A stretch of DNA of 5,338 nt from contig JACDBF010000236.1 of the NCBI GenBank assembly GCA_013695055.1, positions 1 to 5,338 on the forward strand, read 5' to 3'. The notes below the pieces were generated by a model. It was not told where the DNA came from and did no database searches. It worked only from the letters and a program-made list of their open reading frames with translations. This DNA is from Actinomycetota bacterium. GTDB lineage: Bacteria; Actinomycetota; CADDZG01; WHSQ01. A program made the position numbers and the translations under genes. Within the stretch, counting starts at the first letter, position 1. Every line of letters starts with the position of its first letter. This document shows, piece by piece, positions 1-4,684 of the stretch.

Positions 1-328
1 CAAAGATCGGGCCGGGGATGAACTCAAAGCTCCGAGTGTCCTGGTTGAAGATCGATGAGCCGGTGATGTCGGAGGGAAGCAGGTCGGGCGTGGCCTGCAC
101 CCGTTTGAACGAACCCGAGATCGACCGCGCCAGCGACCGTCCCAGCATCGTCTTGCCGACTCCGGGCACGTCCTCGACCAGGAGATGACCGCCGGCGAGA
201 AGCGCGGTCGTGGCGGCTTCGACCGCCGCCCTCTTTCCCCGTATGACCCGCTCGACATTCATGACGAGCAGCCGAGCGTTGCGAGTAGCGGCGGGACGGT
301 CCATGCCGAACAGTTTGTCAGGTGCCAT
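1..328 (-). CDS. MoxR-family AAA+ ATPase, N-terminal part (runs off left edge)
   Basis: MoxR ATPases are AAA+ chaperone-like proteins, usually encoded beside DUF58 and von Willebrand factor A proteins and thought to help mature or activate partner complexes. The 109 visible residues match the family start. A helical lead-in (VERVIRGK, about 25-32) is followed by a hydrophobic strand and the Walker A loop in VEDVPGVGKTMLGRSLA (about 51-67, with GVGKT at 56-60). The MoxR signature TPDLLPSDITG (80-90) comes next, then FIPGPIF at the edge. Walker B, the sensors and the lid domain lie outside the window. The start is uncertain: ATG at 328 is used here, but an in-frame ATG at 346 would add six residues, and neither has a good Shine-Dalgarno sequence. 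The reading frame stays open upstream to the regulator stop codon, through a DUF72-tail fragment. The gene lies 165 bp downstream of the regulator on the same strand. The family call is firm; the partner is unseen. Confidence 0.93.
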   Translation of the reverse strand, partial: MAPDKLFGMDRPAATRNARLLVMNVERVIRGKRAAVEAATTALLAGGHLLVEDVPGVGKTMLGRSLARSISGSFKRVQATPDLLPSDITGSSIFNQDTRSFEFIPGPIF

Positions 329-329
329 C

Positions 330-350
330 CCTAATGCGCGGAGCATTAGG
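330..350. repeat. Perfect 8-bp inverted repeat (hairpin) at the MoxR start
   Basis: The arms CCTAATGC and GCATTAGG are perfect complements around a 5-base loop (GCGGA). The structure ends one base upstream of the MoxR ATG at 328 and contains the alternative ATG at 346. No T-run follows on either strand, so it is not a classical terminator. It could be an operator, or an RNA hairpin covering the ribosome-binding region of the MoxR message. The structure is seen directly; the function is inference. Confidence 0.6.
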
Positions 351-370
351 CCGGCTCGGGCACCGCCCAC

Positions 371-448
371 AACCGAGATGTTGCGATGTCTGAGCAGTTT
401 CGCCAAATCGCGGGCGTTCTGCTGCGCGTAGTCCGAGTAGCAGTTGTC
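371..448 (-). pseudogene. Detached C-terminal fragment of a DUF72 (YecE-like) gene
   Basis: The minus strand reads DNCYSDYAQQNARDLAK and continues as LLRHRNISV. This parallels the C-terminal stretch NNCYSDYAQQNARDLAK plus ILRHGGVSV of the DUF72 gene at the right end of the window. DNA identity is very high over 399-447 (47 of 49 bases); further left only the protein similarity remains. No DUF72 body precedes the fragment: on its upstream side the sequence switches to a different repeat shared with 3994-4032. The fragment is in frame with the MoxR gene and has no stop before it. It is best read as a displaced gene end left by recombination, not as an expressed gene. Confidence 0.75.
399..447 (-). 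repeat. Outer direct repeat, left copy (DUF72 3'-end block)
   Basis: This 49-bp block matches 4797-4845 in the same orientation with two mismatches (positions 406 and 443). A run of 36 bases (407-442) is identical. The offset between copies is 4398 bp. The right copy lies inside the DUF72 gene. Attachment sites at gene 3' ends give this pattern, but the mechanism is inferred. Confidence 0.85.
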
Positions 449-478
449 TAGAGAAGGATCAACGCTGTGCTGACTAGG
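440..478. repeat. Inner direct repeat, left copy (39 bp)
   Basis: The block matches 3994-4032 in the same orientation with a single mismatch (A at 462, G at 4016). It contains a TCTAGA palindrome at 448-453. Its first eight bases overlap the outer DUF72-tail repeat, so the two repeat families meet here. The two copies bracket the regulator, ester cyclase and cupin genes. Weaker similarity continues leftward from each copy, with about six mismatches in the next 30 bases or so. Confidence 0.88.
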
Positions 479-493
479 TGCATGTGGGTCTTT

Positions 494-2830
494 CTAGTCG
501 AACGCGTTTACGCGAGCCATCGTGTCCTCGATGTCTAGAGCTCTGCCTCGCGCGAGCATCGAGCTCCATTCGTCTTCGCCCAACGAAGCCTTGGCGTCAT
601 CCAGCCAGCGATCGATGAGTGCGCGTTCGAACGGAAGAGTCTTTGACGTAGACGACTCCCTCAACCGTGTCGCCGTGCCCCATAACAAAGCCGACGCCTC
701 CATCTTGAGGTCGGATGCGCTGACGGCAGCGAGGCCCTCCAGAGACTCTGCGATCCCACCGTGATCTTCGAGGGCCGAGAACAGCCGAACCCCCTCCGAA
801 AAAAGTCTCCTCGCTTCCGACGTCTTTCCCTCCAAAAGGGCCAAGTGGGCGAGATACACCCGTGCGCGGGCGACGAAACGCTCGTCGCCGAATGCCCGAT
901 AGAGGTCGAGTGCGGCCTCAAGCAGTCGAGGTACGTCCTTCAAATGGCCGGTGTGCATGGATGCCAGAGCAAGGTTCAGCTTGGACGTCGCCAGGTGCCA
1001 GCTCGGGCCGAGCATTTCACAGATTTCGACGCAGCGACGGAGAGGAACCAGCGCGGCTGGGAACCGTCCCTCTGCCATATGGAGCATGGCCTTCACCGTC
1101 AGGGCGTTTCGGCGCATGATCGTGCGATCGTTCTCGTCCGTTATCGCGAGTAGTTGCTCGCTGTAGGTACGGGCCATGCGGAGATCGTCTTGATGAAAGG
1201 CCAGCCAAGCGGCGCCCCACATCGCCTTGGCCCGGAATTCGGTCCCTGCTTCGGGGGCCGCTTCAAGGGTTTCATTGAGCCAGGCGCGCCCTTCGGCGTA
1301 ATAACCAAGCGTTCTCCAGAACTGCCACAGCGCGCCCGCGAGCCTGACACCGAGTTCCGTCTCCCCTTGGGAAGCCGCCCATCGCAGCGCCTTCCGGAGG
1401 TTGTCGTGCTCGAGAAGCAGGTTCCGGTACCAGGTCTCTTGCGCCGGCCCGCCGAGCTCCTGTTCCGCTCTTTCCGCCAAAGATAGGAAGAACAGCGCGT
1501 GGGCACGACGCAAAACTTGGCTCTCTCCATGCTTTTCCCGTTGCTCAGTGGCGTATTCACCGATGACATCGAGCATTCCGTAGCGTGGTTCCGGACCTTC
1601 CGACTCGGCCGGGACTACGAGGCTCTTGTCGACCAGCGCGCTCATCGTTGTGAGGATGTCTCGACCGGGCGAGGTTGACCCCCATACGTGGGTAGCGCCC
1701 TTGAGCGTCCAGCCGCCCGAAAAGACTGAGATAGCTCGGAATAATGATTGTTCCGTGGGATTCAATAGCTCGTGGCTCCACGCGAGGGTGTCGCGCATCG
1801 TTCGCTGTCGAGGAGGTAGATCGGCGGGCCCTCGGGTCAGCACGTTTAGTCGAGACTCGAGTTGGTCACTCAGAGCAACGAGCGGCAAGTGCTGGATCCG
1901 GGACGCCGCCAACTCGATGGCGAGTGGCAACCCATTCAAACGTCGGCAGATGTCGACCAGTAGTCGCGCTGCTTTCTCGTCCAAGGAGAGATCCGGCTTT
2001 ACCGCGCGGGCTCGGTCAAGGAACAGGGCCGTGGAAGCAACCGTCGACAAGTCAGTAACTCCCACGTCCGGTAATTCGAGCGCAGGGATGGGGATGACGT
2101 GCTCGCCTCGAATATGAAGCGATTCGCGGCTCGTGACGAGCAGGGTCAAGCCATTACATTCCGAAAGTAGGTCGGCTAAGGAAACCGCCGCTTGAAGTAC
2201 GTGCTCGAAAGTGTCGAGGACGACCAGGACCTGCCCTTCTCCGACGTGTTCGGCGATCTCCGTGACGGTCGCGTTCTCGATCCCGACCAGACCCAAAGCT
2301 CTAGCTATCAAACGAATAACGCGACCAGGCTGGTCTATGGATCCAAGCGACAGGAAGAAGATCCCATCACGAAACATCCCTTGCGAACGCGCAGCGGCTT
2401 CTGCCGCAACCCTGGTCTTTCCTATCCCGCCCGGTCCGGTCAATGTGAGCAACCGGATCGACCGGTCGCCGAACGCGTTGATCAACAGATCCACCTCATG
2501 CTCGCGGCCGATCAGTCGCGTCGGCTGGGGCGGGACGGTTGCGAAGAGAGTGCGGATCTGGTCAGAGAAGCTGAGGGACGGATCCGAACGGATGCTGCCA
2601 GCCCGTCCTCGCGCAAAGGCCAAGAAATCTGGCCGGCCCTCTTCGCCTAGGCCAAGGGCGTCGGCGAGCCTCTCTGCCGTGTCGCGGTAGACGGAGCGTC
2701 GCAGGCCTCGCTCGATGTCGCTAACCGTCCGGACGCTGATGCCGGCCTTTTCAGCCAGCTCCTCTTGAGTGAGCCCAACCGAAACTCGGAGTCGTCGGAT
2801 GAGGGGAGCAAAGCCACGGGTAGTCGTCAT
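494..2830 (-). CDS. XRE-type HTH / NB-ARC ATPase / TPR transcriptional regulator
   Basis: This is a 778-residue cytoplasmic STAND-class regulator. Residues 7-63 form an XRE helix-turn-helix (GLTQEELAEKAGISVRTVSD, then an IERG-type end). After a linker and TRLIGREHEVDLL (104-116) comes the ATPase: Walker A GPGGIGKT at 132-139, Walker B VLVVLDTFEH at 201-210, LVTSRESL at 231-238 and GLPLAIELAA at 300-309. A winged-helix region follows (QRTMRDTLAWSHELL, 342-356). Residues from about 440 to 720 are helical and TPR-like. The end, ARGRALDIEDTMA (760-772), matches the usual C-terminus of actinobacterial AfsR/LuxR-type ATPase regulators. ATG at 2830 is chosen because GGAG lies nine bases upstream and the HTH begins directly after it; ATG at 2848 lacks a ribosome site, and ATG at 2932 would run through the promoter region of the divergent gene. 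Known relatives couple ligand or nucleotide state to DNA binding. The divergent ester cyclase-cupin operon is the likely target, by inference. Confidence 0.93.
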   Translation of the reverse strand: MTTTRGFAPLIRRLRVSVGLTQEELAEKAGISVRTVSDIERGLRRSVYRDTAERLADALGLGEEGRPDFLAFARGRAGSIRSDPSLSFSDQIRTLFATVPPQPTRLIGREHEVDLLINAFGDRSIRLLTLTGPGGIGKTRVAAEAAARSQGMFRDGIFFLSLGSIDQPGRVIRLIARALGLVGIENATVTEIAEHVGEGQVLVVLDTFEHVLQAAVSLADLLSECNGLTLLVTSRESLHIRGEHVIPIPALELPDVGVTDLSTVASTALFLDRARAVKPDLSLDEKAARLLVDICRRLNGLPLAIELAASRIQHLPLVALSDQLESRLNVLTRGPADLPPRQRTMRDTLAWSHELLNPTEQSLFRAISVFSGGWTLKGATHVWGSTSPGRDILTTMSALVDKSLVVPAESEGPEPRYGMLDVIGEYATEQREKHGESQVLRRAHALFFLSLAERAEQELGGPAQETWYRNLLLEHDNLRKALRWAASQGETELGVRLAGALWQFWRTLGYYAEGRAWLNETLEAAPEAGTEFRAKAMWGAAWLAFHQDDLRMARTYSEQLLAITDENDRTIMRRNALTVKAMLHMAEGRFPAALVPLRRCVEICEMLGPSWHLATSKLNLALASMHTGHLKDVPRLLEAALDLYRAFGDERFVARARVYLAHLALLEGKTSEARRLFSEGVRLFSALEDHGGIAESLEGLAAVSASDLKMEASALLWGTATRLRESSTSKTLPFERALIDRWLDDAKASLGEDEWSSMLARGRALDIEDTMARVNAFD

Positions 2831-2948
2831 GTCCCGATACTCCGTCATCTGAGCTCGGTGACCAAGTCGGTGGGCGGGACGGTATGGCCGAAAGCCAGCG
2901 GGCGGTGAATGCTGGTCACGTCCGAACCGCAATGGAAAGGAGAGTCTC
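2831..2948. promoter_or_regulatory. Divergent promoter region between regulator and ester cyclase operon
   Basis: These 118 bp must hold promoters in both directions, since the flanking genes point away from each other. A 7-bp inverted repeat, GTGACCA at 2858-2864 and TGGTCAC at 2913-2919 (48 bp between the arms), is a candidate operator pair for the adjacent XRE-type regulator. No convincing -35/-10 pair could be picked out by eye. The regulator's ribosome site (ACGGAG on the minus strand, 2840-2845) lies at the left end and that of the ester cyclase at the right end. Confidence 0.6.
2936..2944 (+). promoter_or_regulatory. Ribosome binding site fixing the GTG start of the ester cyclase
   Basis: AAAGGAGAG contains AGGAG at 2938-2942, six bases before the GTG at 2949. 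This strong site supports the GTG start. The ATG at 2932 is out of frame with the gene. Confidence 0.8.
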
Positions 2949-3377
2949 GTGGCAGCAGAGACCGAAGAGCTGGTGCGCCGTTTCTACGAGGACGTTCTGG
3001 TTGGCGGCGACCTCGCGGCTCTAGATGAGCTCGCCACATCCGATTACGAGGAGCATGAACCTTTGCCGGGGCAGGGTGACGGGCGTCAGGGCCTCAAGGA
3101 CCGGGTGTCGATGCTCAGGGAGGGCCTCGCTCCTCGCTTCACGATCGAGGATGTCATCGGCGAAGGAGACAGGCTCGTCGTCAGGTGGACCAATTCCGGA
3201 ACCCACGTCGGGGACTTCCTGGGAATCCCGGCGACCAACAAGAGCTTCTCTGTCGCGGGCATCGACATCTACCGGGTGGCGGACGGCAAGCTCGCCGAGC
3301 ACTGGCACGTCGTGGATCAGCTGTCGATGCTCCAGCAGTTGGGTCTCATCCCGGCTCCGGAGGGAGCCGGGGCATGA
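2949..3377 (+). CDS. SnoaL-like ester cyclase family protein
   Basis: This 142-residue protein has the SnoaL/NTF2-like cone fold typical of proteins annotated as ester cyclases, named after SnoaL, which closes a ring in nogalamycin biosynthesis. Most environmental members have no proven substrate. Family landmarks in order are ELVRRFYEDVLVGGDLAALD (7-26), the acidic patch DYEEHEP (32-38), LVVRWTNSGTHVGDFLGIP (76-94), the strand VAGIDIYRVADGKLAEHWHV (102-121), then DQLSMLQQLGLIP (123-135). The length is normal and no signal peptide is present, so it is cytoplasmic. It is the first gene of an operon: its TGA overlaps the ATG of the cupin gene as ATGA. It is divergent from the regulator and probably controlled by it. 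The family call is strong; the reaction could be cyclisation, hydrolysis or only ligand binding. Confidence 0.9.
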   Translation: MAAETEELVRRFYEDVLVGGDLAALDELATSDYEEHEPLPGQGDGRQGLKDRVSMLREGLAPRFTIEDVIGEGDRLVVRWTNSGTHVGDFLGIPATNKSFSVAGIDIYRVADGKLAEHWHVVDQLSMLQQLGLIPAPEGAGA

Positions 3378-3844
3378 CTGTGAGCGCAGCCGAGAGGGTC
3401 ATCGCGGTTGGTCGCGGGGAAGGGAAGACGATCCCGAGACCCCAGACCGGCGGTGTGGTGACGATCAAGGTGGCGAGCGAGCTCAGTGACAACTCGATGA
3501 CGGTCTATGAGAGCACGCGGCTTCCGGACGACACGCGGGGCCCGGGGATGCACGCTCACCCCAGCTTCGACGAGCTATTCTATGTGGTGGAGGGAGAGTA
3601 CGAGTTCATGATCGGGGATCGTTCTCTGCGAGCCGTGGAGGGAGGCTCTGTCTTCATTCCTCGGGGTGTGTTTCACGACTTCCACAGTACCGGCGAAGTC
3701 GCCGGCCGTCTGCTCACTTTCTGCACGCCGGGCGGAATCGAGGACTTCTTCGAAGACCTCGCTCAACTGGTGCCGGGCACCGGAATCGAAGAGGTTCAAG
3801 AGATACAGCGGAAGCACGGTTTTCGATTCGCCTCCCAGGAATAG
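3374..3844 (+). CDS. Single-domain cupin protein
   Basis: This is a 156-residue single-domain cupin, a small beta-barrel that usually binds one divalent metal ion. Cupin motif 1 is GPGMHAHPSFDELFYVVEGE (57-76), with metal-ligand candidates His60, His62 and Glu67. Motif 2 is GGSVFIPRGVFHDF (90-103), with the fourth ligand candidate His101. All four ligands are therefore present, as in active dioxygenase-type or isomerase-type cupins such as the quercetin dioxygenase-like group. The C-terminal tail from about 120 is helical and charged. The start is ATG at 3374, which overlaps the ester cyclase stop codon (ATGA), with a strong GGAGGGAG seven bases upstream (3359-3366). This implies translational coupling and joint function with the ester cyclase. 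The substrate is unknown. No clear terminator follows. Confidence 0.9.
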   Translation: MTVSAAERVIAVGRGEGKTIPRPQTGGVVTIKVASELSDNSMTVYESTRLPDDTRGPGMHAHPSFDELFYVVEGEYEFMIGDRSLRAVEGGSVFIPRGVFHDFHSTGEVAGRLLTFCTPGGIEDFFEDLAQLVPGTGIEEVQEIQRKHGFRFASQE

Positions 3845-3951
3845 GGGCCTGCCTCCATGAGCGTCGGACAGAAAATCCGAGTGTCGAGTACCTGCATGCT
3901 GTTGAGGAGGGCACCGCTCGATCGGCCGCGGCAGTTATCGTTCCTACGCGT

Positions 3952-4071
3952 CTATTGGTGACTACGAGCGTTGCGCTGTGCGTAATCTGCGTGGCAGTTG
4001 TCTAGAGAAGGATCAGCGCTGTGCTGACTAGGGACTCCCCATGTCACCGGTGAGCGAATCGGAATATTCAT
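3952..4071 (-). pseudogene. 39-codon mini-ORF carrying a diverged DUF72-tail motif
   Basis: The minus strand opens with ATG at 4071 and ends with TAG at 3952-3954. The middle reads PSQHSADPSLDNC and continues HADYAQRNAR before ending SHQ. The DNC/DYAQ/NAR part parallels DNCYSDYAQQNAR in the left fragment and NNCYSDYAQQNAR in the DUF72 gene. Of the codons that differ from the left copy, about half are synonymous, which suggests descent from a coding DUF72-like gene. No ribosome site is obvious and the DUF72 body is absent. A remnant is most likely; a real small protein cannot be excluded. Confidence 0.45.
3994..4032. repeat. Inner direct repeat, right copy (39 bp)
   Basis: This copy matches 440-478 with one mismatch, in the same orientation, 3554 bp away. 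The mismatch creates the 8-bp palindrome CAGCGCTG at 4014-4021. Together the two copies bracket the regulator and ester cyclase-cupin module. Confidence 0.88.
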
Positions 4072-4134
4072 CGGGACGACGGTCTAACAGTGGGTGACTG
4101 CGATATAGGCGGAGCAGAAACTGATGGACTTCAG

Positions 4135-4149
4135 CCACCTCTGAGGTGG
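4135..4149. repeat. Short hairpin in the convergent intergenic region
   Basis: CCACCT and AGGTGG form a 6-bp stem around a 3-base loop. It lies 3' of both convergent genes. With no T-run on either side it is at best a weak terminator. Confidence 0.35.
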
Positions 4150-4175
4150 TCACAGTCCACCTTTATCGCGATCAG

Positions 4176-4619
4176 TCATTCTTTCTCCTTCGAGGCGTCG
4201 ACGAACGGACCCCGATTGCTGGGAAGACGATCGCCATGGCGATGGACGATCTTCCACTCGCCGTTTTCGCGGCGGTAGACGTGTGTAACACGAAGGTTGT
4301 TTGGTTCGACCGGGCCGTCGTCGACAGACAACGAGGAATGCTCGTAGCCGACCGTATAAGCGAGGTCCCCACTGACACCCGCAGCAACGAGTTCGAACTC
4401 ATACGCGGTGCAGTTCGAGAACCGCGATGCAACCCAACGGAAAGCCTCGCTGACCTCGTTCCAGCCGCTGTTGGCGACCCCAAACGCGCCGAGCAAGGTT
4501 ACCGGATCCCTCGTTGACCACATCTTCGTTCGGGGTTCCGGGTCGCCGTTGTGGATCGCCTCTTCTGCCTCGACCTGACGGGCAAGGGTCTTGGTGAGAA
4601 AATCGTCTAGTTCGCTCGT
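4176..4619 (-). CDS. SnoaL/NTF2-like protein with apparent ACG start codon
   Basis: This 147-codon frame encodes a small SnoaL-like (NTF2-fold) protein of the DUF4440/SnoaL_3 type, unrelated in detail to the ester cyclase 1.2 kb away. Recognisable parts are SELDDFLTKTLARQVEAEEA (2-21), AIHNGDPEP (21-29), WSTRDPVTLLGAFG (34-47), EVSEAFRWVASRFS (55-68), VSGDLAYTVGYEHSS (82-96) and RVTHVYRRENGEWKIVHRHG (110-129). The first standard start in frame, ATG at 4523, would remove the first 32 residues, which belong to the expected fold. In the upstream part no ATG, GTG or TTG exists, but ACG at 4617-4619 sits nine bases after a strong GAGGAG, exactly where ATG is expected. The gene may use ACG, or may have lost its start by mutation. 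It lies 65 bp downstream of the DUF72 gene on the same strand and could be co-transcribed. The function is unknown. Confidence 0.8.
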   Translation of the reverse strand, partial: TSELDDFLTKTLARQVEAEEAIHNGDPEPRTKMWSTRDPVTLLGAFGVANSGWNEVSEAFRWVASRFSNCTAYEFELVAAGVSGDLAYTVGYEHSSLSVDDGPVEPNNLRVTHVYRRENGEWKIVHRHGDRLPSNRGPFVDASKEKE

Positions 4620-4628
4620 GGGGGAAAT

Positions 4629-4634
4629 CTCCTC
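4629..4634 (-). promoter_or_regulatory. Ribosome binding site pointing to the ACG codon
   Basis: On the minus strand GAGGAG is followed by a nine-base spacer and then ACG AGC GAA. It is the only good Shine-Dalgarno sequence near the true N-terminus of the SnoaL-like gene, and it places the start at 4619 rather than at the internal ATG at 4523. Confidence 0.65.
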
Positions 4635-4684
4635 GCGGCTGCGCTCCTATCGAGTGGGTATCTTGACTGAATCCGCGACTGAGG

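Larger units (their letters stand above)
3845..4175. other. 331-bp stretch without a convincing gene
   Basis: This gap lies between the convergent cupin and second SnoaL genes. It holds the right copy of the 39-bp repeat with a DUF72-tail-like mini-ORF on the minus strand, and a short hairpin at 4135-4149. A 34-codon plus-strand frame (3857-3961) lacks a ribosome site and has no recognisable content. A strong T-rich terminator, expected between convergent genes, was not seen. The region looks like recombination debris. Confidence 0.6.

Noticed and set aside
494..2830. Regulator as an NB-ARC/TPR anti-phage defence protein
   Set aside because: The N-terminal domain is a DNA-binding XRE HTH and the C-terminus matches transcriptional regulators; no effector domain such as a nuclease, TIR or protease is present and no defence genes are nearby.
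2831..2932. Extended regulator N-terminus from ATG 2932
   Set aside because: The extra 34 residues precede the HTH without resemblance to the family, lie in the divergent promoter region and begin 17 bases from the neighbouring start codon.
3857..3961. 34-codon plus-strand ORF after the cupin gene
   Set aside because: It has no ribosome binding site and no recognisable motif, and its composition does not resemble the flanking genes; it overlaps the end of the mini-ORF on the other strand.
4230..4243. 14-bp perfect palindrome ATCGCCATGGCGAT
   Set aside because: It lies inside the SnoaL-like gene and is fully explained by the codons for the family-typical His-Arg-His-Gly-Asp segment.
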